From Alteromonas sp. BMJM2 (GTDB lineage: Bacteria; Pseudomonadota; Gammaproteobacteria; Enterobacterales; Alteromonadaceae), in the NCBI RefSeq assembly GCF_027257845.1, contig NZ_JAPVOT010000003.1:124001-188000 (forward strand): a stretch of DNA of 64,000 nt, in the 5' to 3' direction. Shown in pieces: positions 37,057-46,108 of the stretch. The notes beneath the pieces were generated by a model, which made no database searches, had not been told where the DNA came from, and saw nothing but the letters and a program-made list of their open reading frames with translations. Position 1 is the stretch's first letter; the number at the start of each line of letters is the position of its first letter. The position numbers and the translations under genes are program-made.

Positions 37057-38238
37057 CTACACCGCCTGCCCGGCTGCCCAGCCGCTGCTCCACGCCCATT
37101 GGAAGTTATAGCCCCCTAACCAGCCTGTTACATCAACCACTTCGCCTATAAAGTACAGCCCTTCCACATTGTTAGCCATCATAGTTTTAGACGACAGTTC
37201 ATTGGTATTCACGCCGCCAATAGTGACCTCGGCTGTGCGGTAGCCCTCTGTGCCGTTTGGCTTGATATGCCAGTTTTCTAACGTGTTTGCGATACTCTCG
37301 CATTCCCCGTGAGACAGTTGCTTCACCGGCACGTTGCGCCATTCATTTAGCTCAATAAAACTTTGCGATACGCGTTTGGGAAAAATTTTATTTAAGCAGG
37401 TAGCAAGCAGTGCGTCAGGCGTTTGTGCTCTGGCGTTATTTATCAGCTCGTGAGGGTCATTATCGGGAGTCGTATTGATACTTAATGTATCGCCGGCTTC
37501 CCAGTAGCTGGAAATTTGCAGCATAGAAGGGCCACTTAACCCTCGATGAGTAAACAACATGGCCTCTTTAAAGGTGGTGTCGTTGCAGCTTGCGTAAACA
37601 TCTACCGCTACACCACTTAAATCGGCAAGGGTTTCTTTATCTTTGTCATGCAAAGTAAATGGTACCAGGGCCGCTCTCGTTGGCAGCACATCTAGCCCAA
37701 ATTGCTCAGCAATTTTATAGCCAAAAGGCGTTGCTCCGAGTTTCGGCATACTTAAGCCGCCAGTAGCGACCACAAGAGATTCGCATTCGTAGTCACCATT
37801 TGAAGTGGATAGTATGTACTTACTTTCGCGCTTCTCTATCGACAATATCTCGCAGCGTGTGGTTATCGTCACTTTGGCTTTTTCACACTCTTTAAGCAGT
37901 AAATCAACGATATCTTTAGCGCTATCGTCACAAAACAACTGCCCTAACGTTTTTTCATGGTAAGCAATGCCGTACTCAGCAACGAGTGAAATAAAGTCCC
38001 ATTGCGTATACCGGCTTAAAGCCGACTTACAAAAGTGTGGATTTTGAGACAAAAAGTTCTCTGGCCCTGCGTACATATTAGTAAAATTACAGCGCCCACC
38101 GCCAGACATAAGTATTTTTCGGCCTACTTTCTTGGCGTGATCAAGTACCTCTACGCTACGCCCTCGTGCACCAGCGTGCGCGGCACAAAAAAGTCCAGCA
38201 GCACCCGCACCAAGAACGATCACATCGCGTTTAATCAC
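37057..38238 (-). CDS. YhiN/HI0933-family FAD-dependent oxidoreductase
   Basis: A 393-residue flavoprotein of the YhiN family. FAD-binding GAGAAGLFCA is at the N-terminus, followed by KVGRKILMSGGGRCNFTN, then VATGGLSMPKLGATPFGYKIAE and the C-terminal VTIGGVNTNEL, GLYFIGEVVDVTG motifs. The GTG start is preceded by aggg. The gene is alone on the minus strand. The exact substrate of the family is not known to me; some relatives reduce bile-acid intermediates, others are uncharacterised. Confidence 0.85.
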   Translation of the reverse strand: MIKRDVIVLGAGAAGLFCAAHAGARGRSVEVLDHAKKVGRKILMSGGGRCNFTNMYAGPENFLSQNPHFCKSALSRYTQWDFISLVAEYGIAYHEKTLGQLFCDDSAKDIVDLLLKECEKAKVTITTRCEILSIEKRESKYILSTSNGDYECESLVVATGGLSMPKLGATPFGYKIAEQFGLDVLPTRAALVPFTLHDKDKETLADLSGVAVDVYASCNDTTFKEAMLFTHRGLSGPSMLQISSYWEAGDTLSINTTPDNDPHELINNARAQTPDALLATCLNKIFPKRVSQSFIELNEWRNVPVKQLSHGECESIANTLENWHIKPNGTEGYRTAEVTIGGVNTNELSSKTMMANNVEGLYFIGEVVDVTGWLGGYNFQWAWSSGWAAGQAV

Positions 38239-38503
38239 TATTTTTCACCCTGTTATTCAATTTACCGGTTTTAAAAATTTCTGAGGTAGGCGTGCATACC
38301 TGAAACGAGCCGGAATTATACGTAATAACCTCACACGCTCAACGGTAACCACTCGCTTTTCAAAAATTTAATTTGATTTGCAAATACCTTATGCAGAGAG
38401 CTCTCAACAATGAAGTCAGACTTGTTTAATACAAGTCTTAAGTATACTGTCAAGACTAGGCTTATTTCGTTACACTTTTGTATTGGCACCAGGATAGATA
38501 TCT

Positions 38504-38716
38504 ATGTTCAAAGTGAACCTCAACAAGCTCGATCGGTCAGTTCGTGGATTCATTGGAATTGGCGTAACTGCCTTCGCCTTATTTAATGGCGACATTATCA
38601 ATGACGTGTTTATTGAAGTGTTACTCGGCATTTTTGGTGGATTAAATCTTATATCTCTCGTATTCGGCTGGTGCCCGGTTTATCAGCTCGCAGGCATAAG
38701 CACTAAAGATAGCTGA
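38504..38716 (+). CDS. DUF2892 small inner-membrane protein
   Basis: A 70-residue protein with two hydrophobic helices, matching DUF2892 (YgaP membrane part): N-term NLNKLDRSVRGFIGI, GWCPVYQLAGISTKDS near the end. The CPVY motif is typical. Without the rhodanese domain of YgaP. A short gap of 28 bases separates it from the GGDEF-EAL gene, so they may be co-transcribed. Confidence 0.8.
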   Translation: MFKVNLNKLDRSVRGFIGIGVTAFALFNGDIINDVFIEVLLGIFGGLNLISLVFGWCPVYQLAGISTKDS

Positions 38717-38744
38717 TAGATAAAGCTTCCGGGATAAAACACGA

Positions 38745-40649
38745 ATGTTCACCAAGCCAAAACTTACACGTCAGGCATCGATAAGACCACGTTTAATTTT
38801 GGCCTGCCTTGCCGTATCCCTATTGGTTTCAGGTATATACGTTACTGTTTCATACCGATTGGCCGCCGATGTAAATATAGAATCTGAGCGTCGAGCAATG
38901 AGCCAGATTATATCATTTATAGCAAATATCCCCCTTTCTGATAAACAACGCTCTCCACTTCCTGATCGAGAGGTTTTATCTCAAATTGTAAATACAGACG
39001 TCGCATCATTTATACACGTAAAGTCGACACAAAATAGTATCTCCAGCGCTTTTCGAATCGATAGTTCGGTGAGTAAGCAATTACTTGATATAACGGCCTC
39101 TCGCAATGACGACGACGATGCCATTATTATGCTGAATGATAGGTGCTTTATCTGGCTTCGAATGTCATTTGGTGAAGACACCATAACTTATTTAAAAGAA
39201 ACAACACTGCTAGATGTAACATTGCGCCTTGTTGCAAAGCGCCTTTTGATAACGTCTGTCATTGTATTTTGGATAGCCGTGTGGTTGGCGCTCACATTGT
39301 CTTCCATCATTGCCAAGCGTGCGGAAGAAGTAAACGATAAACTTGAAGAGCTTGCCACCCATGATTCGCTGACGGGACTTCCAAATAGGCTTTATCTCAC
39401 TGAAATACTACGCTCTATCGTTGAAAAGAAAGAAGATAATACCCAACAAGGCTGCTTATTCGGTGTTGACCTAGATAAGTTTAAAGAGGTCAACGACTCT
39501 TTCGGTCACAGTACGGGGGATAAATTACTCATGGCCTTGTCACAACGAATATTAACCGTTGTGCAACCGCCAAACGAGCTTATGCGTTTAGGAGGCGACG
39601 AATTTATTATCTGGGCTCCCGACTTAACTATCGCGCAGGGTAAAATACTCGCGCAAGAATTAAAGAATATTTGCGACACCACCATCCCTATCAACGGATT
39701 GGAGATTAATACTGGCGCAAGTGTGGGCTTTGCTCACTACCCTACCCATACCACTAGCCCAGAAACACTCTTGTCCTGCGCAGACTCTGCCATGTATAAG
39801 GCGAAAAAACAGCGAAGCGGTTGGGAGGTGTATGACGAGCACATTGTGTTAAGTAACGAACGCGATGTTATGCTAAAGGCAGGTTTGAACGAGGCTCTTG
39901 CTAATAATGAACTCGTGCTGCATTTTCAACCTAAAGTGGACATGAGAACAGGTGAAATAGTGAGCGTAGAAGGCTTATGCCGATGGGAACACCCTAGCCT
40001 TGGTCTTTTAATGCCCTATGCCTTTATCGACCTCATCGAACACAGTGGTAAAGTTCAAGACTTCGGACGTTATATTGTTAAGCAGGCAATATGCTGTGCC
40101 GCATCGTGGCAAAAAGAAGGAATAAGAGTACCAATTGCTATCAACCTCTCTCCCTATAATCTATTAGACCCCGGTTTAATCGCGTTTATAGAGCAGACTC
40201 TTACTCAAGCTCAACTGTCTGCGCACTTTATTCATATCGAGTTGACTGAAAATGAGACAAGCTTAAATATTAACTACATTCAAGAAGCGCTCGAGAAAAT
40301 ACGCCGGTTAGGAATTAAAATAGCGATTGACGACTTTGGCACAGGCATGAGTTCTTTAGCCTATCTAGATACGCTAAAAGCAGACACGATCAAAATTGAT
40401 AGAACCTTTATTTCAGACCTAGAATCCAATAAAGGACACCGCGCAATAGTATCTGCTGCCGTTGACCTGGCAAAGTCATTCGAATGCAATGTTGTAGCTG
40501 AGGGTGTTGAAACAAAGCAACATGCCGACCTGCTGCTATCAATGGGCTGTCATATCGCCCAAGGCTATTATTACGCCAAGCCCATGCCAGAAAAAGAAAT
40601 GAAGCAGCTGATAGAAACTGGTATTTTGCCAGACGCGTTAGCTTTATAA
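38745..40649 (+). CDS. Membrane GGDEF-EAL cyclic-di-GMP enzyme
   Basis: A 634-residue protein with helices at about 17-38 and 166-188 flanking a periplasmic sensor of about 125 residues. The GGDEF domain (about 195-360) has GGDEF at 283-287 and no RxxD inhibitory site before it. The EAL domain (about 372-620) has EGL at 409-411 in place of EAL, but retains the glutamate, INLSPYN, DDFGTG, VAEGVE and the AQGYYYAKP end. Activity in either direction is possible. The role of the sensor is unknown. Confidence 0.88.
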   Translation: MFTKPKLTRQASIRPRLILACLAVSLLVSGIYVTVSYRLAADVNIESERRAMSQIISFIANIPLSDKQRSPLPDREVLSQIVNTDVASFIHVKSTQNSISSAFRIDSSVSKQLLDITASRNDDDDAIIMLNDRCFIWLRMSFGEDTITYLKETTLLDVTLRLVAKRLLITSVIVFWIAVWLALTLSSIIAKRAEEVNDKLEELATHDSLTGLPNRLYLTEILRSIVEKKEDNTQQGCLFGVDLDKFKEVNDSFGHSTGDKLLMALSQRILTVVQPPNELMRLGGDEFIIWAPDLTIAQGKILAQELKNICDTTIPINGLEINTGASVGFAHYPTHTTSPETLLSCADSAMYKAKKQRSGWEVYDEHIVLSNERDVMLKAGLNEALANNELVLHFQPKVDMRTGEIVSVEGLCRWEHPSLGLLMPYAFIDLIEHSGKVQDFGRYIVKQAICCAASWQKEGIRVPIAINLSPYNLLDPGLIAFIEQTLTQAQLSAHFIHIELTENETSLNINYIQEALEKIRRLGIKIAIDDFGTGMSSLAYLDTLKADTIKIDRTFISDLESNKGHRAIVSAAVDLAKSFECNVVAEGVETKQHADLLLSMGCHIAQGYYYAKPMPEKEMKQLIETGILPDALAL

Positions 40650-40684
40650 AAAGCAATACTACAAGCTTATCATTTCAAATTTTC

Positions 40685-40755
40685 ACAGCCTTCCACTTCA
40701 ACTCTTTTCCTTCAAAGCTTTTTACTTCACAGCTCTTTGCTTTTCAGGCTTTACA
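40685..40755. repeat. Degenerate pyrimidine-rich repeats at end of iron operon
   Basis: Four or five diverged units ending in CTTCA or TTTCA run through the gap between the converging GGDEF-EAL gene and fbpC (for example ttccacttca, tttccttcaa, ttttacttca, tttgcttttca). On the fbpC message this is a purine-rich GAAG tract. No hairpin terminator is clear here. Confidence 0.4.
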
Positions 40756-40787
40756 CCGTAAGGGGTAAATCCCTTTGTAGGGTTTGG

Positions 40788-41828
40788 TTAGCGTTCTTCG
40801 TCTCTTGGGAATACTGCTAACGGGTGGGTAGTAATAAGCTGCATATGCGCACGCTCACCTGGCTTAATCGCGTTTTCGTGACTTACGCGTACTTTAAGCT
40901 GACTGCCGTTATCGTGGGTAACAGCATAAAGTCGGCTTTCACCTTCATAGCGCACCCAGTCTACCGTGCCGTTGGGCGAGGCATGAGTAGCGTCTAAACT
41001 TAAATCGTCTGGGCGAACCAGTAGGTCTACCAAGCCGTTTGCGTTTTGAAGCGGCGTACCCGGCACGCGACCAATGTCGGTGATCACTGTGTTATCGGTG
41101 TTGCTCGCGCTATTGTCGAAACTGGCTTTTAAGAAACTCGCTTCACCCATAAAGCGCGCTACAAAGCGGCTGTTCGGGGTTGAGTAGCACGACTCTGGCG
41201 TGTCTAACTGCTCTAAAACGCCTTTGTTCAAAATGCCAATTCTGTCACCCACACTGAGCGCTTCTTCTTGATCGTGAGTCACCCAAATAGCCGGTACGCC
41301 CGCTTTTTTAAGGGCGTCGCGTATTTCCCAACGCAAGCTGTCTTTTAGCGCAGCATCAAGGTTTGATAAAGGCTCATCAAGTAAAACAAAGGCAGGCTCG
41401 TGAGCCAGGGTCCTCGCCAATGCAACGCGCTGCTTTTGACCGCCAGATAAGCTGGCAGGTTTAACGTCGCGAAAATTGTCTAGCCCCAACAGCGTTAGCC
41501 AATGATCGGCAAGGGAGGTGTCTTTTAAACGGAAACATACGTTTTGCTGCACAGTAAGGTGAGGAAACAGCGCAAAGTCTTGAAACACCATGCCTACATT
41601 GCGCTTTTCAGGCGGAACATGCTTAGCCGGCGTGCTTGTCCACTTACCTAGGCGAATTTCACCTTCAGATAAAGGTATTAGGCCCGCTAGCGCCTGCAAA
41701 ATAGTGGTTTTACCGCAGCCTGTAGGCCCTACTAACATGAGTATTTCGTCTTGCCCAAGTTCTAAATTTAACTTGTCGACAACGCGGGTAGACCCATAAT
41801 TCACTGACAAATTACTGACACTTAGCAT
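40788..41828 (-). CDS. fbpC: Ferric iron ABC transporter ATPase
   Basis: ATP-binding subunit of a ferric iron importer, 346 residues. Walker A GPTGCGKTT near 34, Q-loop at FQDFALFPHLT, signature LSGGQKQRVALARTL, Walker B AFVLLDEPLSNLD and the switch WVTHDQEEALSVGD are all present. A C-terminal TOBE-like domain (about 240-345) follows. It is the last gene of the operon; its start touches the permease stop. The family and operon partners identify it as FbpC; spermidine or other cargo is unlikely in this context. Confidence 0.92.
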   Translation of the reverse strand: MLSVSNLSVNYGSTRVVDKLNLELGQDEILMLVGPTGCGKTTILQALAGLIPLSEGEIRLGKWTSTPAKHVPPEKRNVGMVFQDFALFPHLTVQQNVCFRLKDTSLADHWLTLLGLDNFRDVKPASLSGGQKQRVALARTLAHEPAFVLLDEPLSNLDAALKDSLRWEIRDALKKAGVPAIWVTHDQEEALSVGDRIGILNKGVLEQLDTPESCYSTPNSRFVARFMGEASFLKASFDNSASNTDNTVITDIGRVPGTPLQNANGLVDLLVRPDDLSLDATHASPNGTVDWVRYEGESRLYAVTHDNGSQLKVRVSHENAIKPGERAHMQLITTHPLAVFPRDEER

Positions 41829-43348
41829 TACGAACGTTCATCCTCGGTAACGGTAAATTGGGCTTTTCGTTCGCCCGATAGCATTAGGACTAACCCAACG
41901 CCTGATAATAAAACTAGCAGCAAGCCCGGCACAGCGGCGCGGCCAAAATAGCCTGCTTCGTAAACACGCCACATATAAGTAGCTAGTGTTTCAAACCCCG
42001 TCGGCCCAAGCATAAGGGTAGCCGGGAGCTCTCGCATAGCTTCTAGAAAGACTAATGCAGCACCGGCAATCATACCACGAAGGGTTAGCGGTAGCGTAAT
42101 TCGTGTAAAGGCTTCTCTGGGGCTTGCGCCAAGTACTCTTGCCGCTTTCACTAAGCCTGAATCGATATTTTCGGCGGTGGTTCTTACACTGCCTACTGCC
42201 AATGGCAAAAAGCGCAGTACGTAAGCCATGACTAATAACCCTAGGGTTTGATATAGCGCAGGAAGCTGCAGGCCAACATAAACCAGTGCGGTACCCATAA
42301 CGATGCCAGGTACACCAAAGCCAAAGTAGGTAATGCGCTCCATCAAACGGCCTGCTTTCCCTGCAATAGCAGCATGGGCAACGGGAATAGCCAATAGCAC
42401 CGCCACAAGAGCCGCGAGGAAAGACGCGTGGGCAGAGTTCCATGCGTAGCTTAGTTCGAAGCCACCGGTTCCCTCACGCACCAGCCAAAGGGTAAATATA
42501 GCGAGAGGTAAAACAATTGCCATAAACACAATAGGCATGGCAGACAGCAGCATCAAATTACACTTCCAACGCGCTGGGAAAAGTGACAGGTGTCGGCCAG
42601 GGCGCTCTGTTGCGCCACTAATGCGACTCTCAATAAATAGGATAAGCCCCACAATTACCATAAGCTGTAAGCTCAACATGGCAGCTTGGCTTAAACCAAA
42701 CGCATTGTACTCAACGAAAATAACGCGGGTAAAGGTATCGAGGCCCATTATGGCTGGGGTGCCAAAATCGGAAAGCGCATAAAGCGCGGCCAACAAAGCC
42801 CCTGCCGCAATGCTGTTTACTACTCGAGGCAACACTACACGCCAAAGGCTTGCACTTAATGAAAGCCCTAGCGTACGAGCCGCATTCACTAAACTGGCGT
42901 CTAAACTGAGTAAGCTAGAACGCGTGGTCATCATAACAAACGGGTAGGTATACAGGCTCATGACAAGCGCCGAGCCCCACAAGCCGCTGATAGGCGGCGT
43001 GGTAATACCCAGCACGTTTTCAATTTCGCCACCGCGACCAAACGAGAAGTACATGGCAAACGCGCCAATATAGCTTGGTAACGCCAGCGGAGCGGCTAGT
43101 ACAATTAGCCAGAATCGTTTAAACGGCAACTGCACGTAGGCGGTAAACATTGCCAGCGGTACACCAATGAGCACCGCGCCAATAATGGTCAGCACCATTA
43201 ATGCAACCGTGTTGCCTAGTACTCGTAAATTATGAGTATCGAATAATTGCGCACTGTCTTGAGCTAGAGAAAACAAAACGCCGACGGGCAATAAAGCCAT
43301 CAGCGCAATGAGTAGTGCCAGTGGATACGACTTTGGCCAATTTGTCAC
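41828..43348 (-). CDS. fbpB: Ferric iron ABC transporter permease
   Basis: Fused two-half permease of 506 residues with about 12 membrane helices, as in FbpB/SfuB. The cytoplasmic EAA-type loops are seen as NAARTLGLSLSASLWRVVLPRV and KAARVLGASPREAFTRITLP, which contact the ATPase. The start overlaps the substrate-binding gene by 4 bases. Confidence 0.9.
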   Translation of the reverse strand: MTNWPKSYPLALLIALMALLPVGVLFSLAQDSAQLFDTHNLRVLGNTVALMVLTIIGAVLIGVPLAMFTAYVQLPFKRFWLIVLAAPLALPSYIGAFAMYFSFGRGGEIENVLGITTPPISGLWGSALVMSLYTYPFVMMTTRSSLLSLDASLVNAARTLGLSLSASLWRVVLPRVVNSIAAGALLAALYALSDFGTPAIMGLDTFTRVIFVEYNAFGLSQAAMLSLQLMVIVGLILFIESRISGATERPGRHLSLFPARWKCNLMLLSAMPIVFMAIVLPLAIFTLWLVREGTGGFELSYAWNSAHASFLAALVAVLLAIPVAHAAIAGKAGRLMERITYFGFGVPGIVMGTALVYVGLQLPALYQTLGLLVMAYVLRFLPLAVGSVRTTAENIDSGLVKAARVLGASPREAFTRITLPLTLRGMIAGAALVFLEAMRELPATLMLGPTGFETLATYMWRVYEAGYFGRAAVPGLLLVLLSGVGLVLMLSGERKAQFTVTEDERS

Positions 43349-44379
43349 AGTACGCCAACATCCCTCATCATATTTAGGGTTGGGCGCAAGTCTGCAAGTT
43401 TGCGGAGATCGAGTTCAGGGGGAGACAGCGAGGTCAAACTCGCCAGCCCTTCTGGTGCAGCCACATCTTGCACCAATGGAATTTCATAAGCTTCTCGAGC
43501 AAGGTAGCTTTGCACTTCATGGGTCAGTAAATAACGAATGAAATTAACAGGCAGATCGCCATCGCTTAAGGCTACAATACCCGATGCGTTGACCAAACAG
43601 CCCGCATCGTTGTTGGTGTAGGCTAACGCCACATTGGCGTCAGGCTTGCCCGATTTTAAGCGTAAGGTGTAATAATGATTGGCAAAGCCAATATCCACTT
43701 CACCACGCTCTACGCCCATGACGACACCAAGCTCACCAGCATATTTCTTAGCATTGCGGTTAATGCCTTTTAACCACATACGAGTGGCTTTTTCGCCCTC
43801 TAGCACGCGCATTGCCGTAACGAACGACTGAAATGAAGAGTATGCAGGCGCCCAGCCAATTTTCAAATCGCTGTCGGCTAATGCCATTACGCTATCAGGA
43901 ATTTGTTCGGGCTTAACGCGCTCGGTGTTGTACGGTAGCGTACGTACTCTGCCCGTTACCGGAGACCAGCTAGGATATTGAAAACCGGGCTTTAACTGGT
44001 TGGTAATGCTTGCAGGAAGGGGCTTTGCTGCGCCCGAATCGGTAACCATACCAATAGAGCCCGTATCTACCGCCCAGAATAAGTCAGCCCGCTTCACGCC
44101 TGCTTTAGTCTCAGCAACAATGGTGTTCGCCAACGCGGCAGAGCCACCGCGGCGAATTTTAAGGTTTAACTTAGGATTGCGCTTTCTAATCGCATCGAGA
44201 ACATTCTCGTAAAGCCCGCCTTCCCCACGCCCTAAATACAGCGTTAGGTCGCCCTCTAACTTGGGTAGCGATTCTACAGAAACGCTACCGGCTACAGATG
44301 CGGCTTGGGCTAAACTGAAAGGTACACTGCCCAATACACCTGCGGCAGCTAAACCTTGTAAGAATGTTCTTCGTTGCAT
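43345..44379 (-). CDS. fbpA: Ferric iron ABC transporter substrate-binding protein
   Basis: Periplasmic ferric-ion binding protein, 344 residues. The N-terminus MQRRTFLQGLAAAGV is a twin-arginine signal, implying export of a folded protein. The mature part begins LTLYLGRGEGGLYENV and includes ADLFWAVDTGSIG and FANHYYTLRLKSG, as in FbpA-type class I binding proteins, where tyrosines coordinate the metal. Strong binding site aaggaac. The helical-protein gene ends 9 bases upstream. Confidence 0.9.
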   Translation of the reverse strand: MQRRTFLQGLAAAGVLGSVPFSLAQAASVAGSVSVESLPKLEGDLTLYLGRGEGGLYENVLDAIRKRNPKLNLKIRRGGSAALANTIVAETKAGVKRADLFWAVDTGSIGMVTDSGAAKPLPASITNQLKPGFQYPSWSPVTGRVRTLPYNTERVKPEQIPDSVMALADSDLKIGWAPAYSSFQSFVTAMRVLEGEKATRMWLKGINRNAKKYAGELGVVMGVERGEVDIGFANHYYTLRLKSGKPDANVALAYTNNDAGCLVNASGIVALSDGDLPVNFIRYLLTHEVQSYLAREAYEIPLVQDVAAPEGLASLTSLSPPELDLRKLADLRPTLNMMRDVGVL

Positions 44380-44388
44380 CTAGGTTCC

Positions 44389-45198
44389 TTAAAATACGTC
44401 TTTACGGCCTTTTTCTGCTTCTACAAGCAGTACTCGCGCTTTGTCTAGTTTGCTTTGCATGGTTTCTACCACGCTACGCACACCGTCTACGCCTTTATCT
44501 TGGGAGATAGCTTGCGGCAATGTAACGTTAAAATCTTTTTCCAACGACTCAACTAATGCAGCATCTTTTGCAATTAGGTCGCCTTCTACCCCTTCAAAGC
44601 GCTGAAGGTAAGTATCGTGAACTAATGTGGTAGCCACTTCGTTAAGCTGCTCTGCATATTTGGCGACAACGCGATCTAGTCGAGTTTTAATATCGTCGAT
44701 AACAGCAGGACCGGTGGTAGGTTCAACTTCAGTGGTTTGCACTTCACCAACCAGACCGCGCTTTTGATATTGCGACGCAAGTTTAACTGCGCCCAGCGCT
44801 TGCCACAAGGCGTGGTTCAATTTCTCTTGCTCGTGACGCACTACATCAACAGGTTTGCCTTCATCAATGGCTACTTTTACGCCGTAAATACCCTGCCAAA
44901 TTGAGGCATAAATAGGTACATACTGAGTTTCAATTGCCGAGTGAAAATCCACTTCTTCCCAATATTCCATTAGGACGTCTGTTTTAAGGCTTTTATCTTT
45001 GTTAGCGTAGGCATCTACCACACCGCCAAACTTGCTTTCCAACCACTCTACTTCTTCAGTGTATTCACCGATATGAGCGTGCAGATTATTGACATGGTCG
45101 CCTATAGCTCCATTTGCCATCGCGTGTCCTATCACCATAGATAGTGACATCACTGATACAGCCAAAAGAGCACTCATTTTTTTCAATGTTATTGTCAT
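44389..45198 (-). CDS. Periplasmic helical protein leading the iron operon
   Basis: A 269-residue exported protein (signal peptide about 1-28) that is almost entirely helical. Conserved-looking patches include EYWEEVDFHSAIETQYVPIYASIWQGIYGV and LNHALWQALGAVKLASQYQKRG, and the C-terminal QSKLDKARVLLVEAEKG. I do not recognise a named family. Position (9 bases before fbpA, behind a Fur box) says it takes part in iron acquisition, for example as a carrier or receptor for the importer; the acidic and His residues in the first patch could bind metal. Function is inferred from context only. Confidence 0.65.
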   Translation of the reverse strand: MTITLKKMSALLAVSVMSLSMVIGHAMANGAIGDHVNNLHAHIGEYTEEVEWLESKFGGVVDAYANKDKSLKTDVLMEYWEEVDFHSAIETQYVPIYASIWQGIYGVKVAIDEGKPVDVVRHEQEKLNHALWQALGAVKLASQYQKRGLVGEVQTTEVEPTTGPAVIDDIKTRLDRVVAKYAEQLNEVATTLVHDTYLQRFEGVEGDLIAKDAALVESLEKDFNVTLPQAISQDKGVDGVRSVVETMQSKLDKARVLLVEAEKGRKDVF

Positions 45199-45240
45199 AC
45201 TTGTTCCTAAAACATTGTTCTATAACGTTGGCATCTGCGC

Positions 45241-45259
45241 AAATGATACTTATTATCAT
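45241..45259 (-). promoter_or_regulatory. Fur box of the iron operon
   Basis: aatgatacttattatcatt is a 19-base palindrome with seven matching positions in each arm (aatgata/tatcatt), close to the Fur consensus. It lies 42 bases upstream of the first operon gene on the minus strand, where it would block transcription when iron is plentiful. Confidence 0.85.
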
Positions 45260-45573
45260 TAACTAAGTAAAGGCAACTCACCTCGGCTACCGGTTGTATA
45301 CCTATGCTTAAGAGCATGAACTCATTCAATACTGGTCAGTTTTAACACAGGTTCAAAGTGACTTACCCGCCTTGCGCACTGCTTAAAGGCTTGTTGCAGC
45401 CTAGCTACATAATCGTTGCAGACTGGTTGCCCAAGCGGTAAAAAGCACTGATAGTCATCGCGTTTTGCGTAAGTTAGCGCACTTATTTGTGCGATAGATT
45501 ACGAGAGTGGCGTTATATTAATAAAAATGAGTCTCAGGTACATTAACTCTTTCTTACAAATACGCTAGAAAAC

Positions 45574-45600
45574 AAAAACCCGCTAAAAAGCGGGTTTTTT
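45574..45600 (-). terminator. Terminator of peroxiredoxin gene
   Basis: Perfect 11-bp stem aaaaacccgct/agcgggttttt with an aaaa loop. A-run on one side and T-run on the other make it able to work on either strand; on the minus strand it ends the peroxiredoxin transcript. Confidence 0.85.
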
Positions 45601-45625
45601 AATGGATAAGTAGTGTTTGCAGTGG

Positions 45626-46099
45626 TTATAAGCTTTTTAACATCGACTCTGCATCACTCACTTCAAAGCGGCCTGGATCTTCAACGTTAAGCTGTTTCAC
45701 TTCACCGTCTTCAACAAGCATCGAGTAGCGCAACGAACGCACGCCGCCAAAGTTGCTTGTATTCATATCTAGGCCTACTTGGCTGGTGAAAAACGCATTT
45801 CCATCGGCAAGCATAGTAATATGCTCCGCATTATTTGCTTTACCCCACGCATCCATAACGAATGCGTCGTTTACCGAAAGGCAAATAATGCTGTCTACGC
45901 CCTTAGCTTTTATTTTATCAGCTAATGCGATGTAGCCTGGCAAGTGAGATTGTGAACAGGTTGGCGTAAACGCTCCCGGCACGGCAAACACTACCACGCG
46001 TTTTTCAGAAAAAAGCTCGTTAGTACCAGGATTGGTAATTTCTCCGTCAACTAAAAGGCTAAAATCGACCTCTGGTAAAGTGCTTCCAACTCGTAACAT
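45626..46099 (-). CDS. Peroxiredoxin, Prx5/AhpC-TSA type
   Basis: Thiol peroxidase of 157 residues. The peroxidatic Cys48 is in VPGAFTPTCSQSHLPGY, the PxxxTxxC motif of this class. A short N-terminus (MLRVGSTLPEVDF) and the end VSDAESML fit the Prx5 group. No fused glutaredoxin domain follows. It reduces hydrogen peroxide or organic peroxides, with electrons probably from glutaredoxin/glutathione. It is the last gene of the leftward block and has its own terminator. Confidence 0.9.
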   Translation of the reverse strand: MLRVGSTLPEVDFSLLVDGEITNPGTNELFSEKRVVVFAVPGAFTPTCSQSHLPGYIALADKIKAKGVDSIICLSVNDAFVMDAWGKANNAEHITMLADGNAFFTSQVGLDMNTSNFGGVRSLRYSMLVEDGEVKQLNVEDPGRFEVSDAESMLKSL

Positions 46100-46108
46100 G
46101 CTGCTCTC

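Larger units (their letters stand above)
45199..45625. other. Intergenic region between iron operon and peroxiredoxin
   Basis: Holds the Fur box and the terminator listed separately. A small hairpin atgct/agcat is at 45304-45317. Between about 45300 and 45560 I see no gene. A stretch at 45427-45440 resembles the D-arm of a glutamine tRNA but no full tRNA can be built. Confidence 0.5.

Noticed and set aside
40740..40790. Hairpin aaggg-gtaaat-cccTT as fbpC terminator
   Set aside because: The stem is only five base pairs and no T-run follows on the minus strand.
45427..45450. tRNA-Gln-like D-arm sequence (TTGCCCAAGCGGTA)
   Set aside because: No acceptor stem, anticodon arm or GGTTCRA-type T-loop can be placed around it, so it is at most a chance match or decayed fragment.
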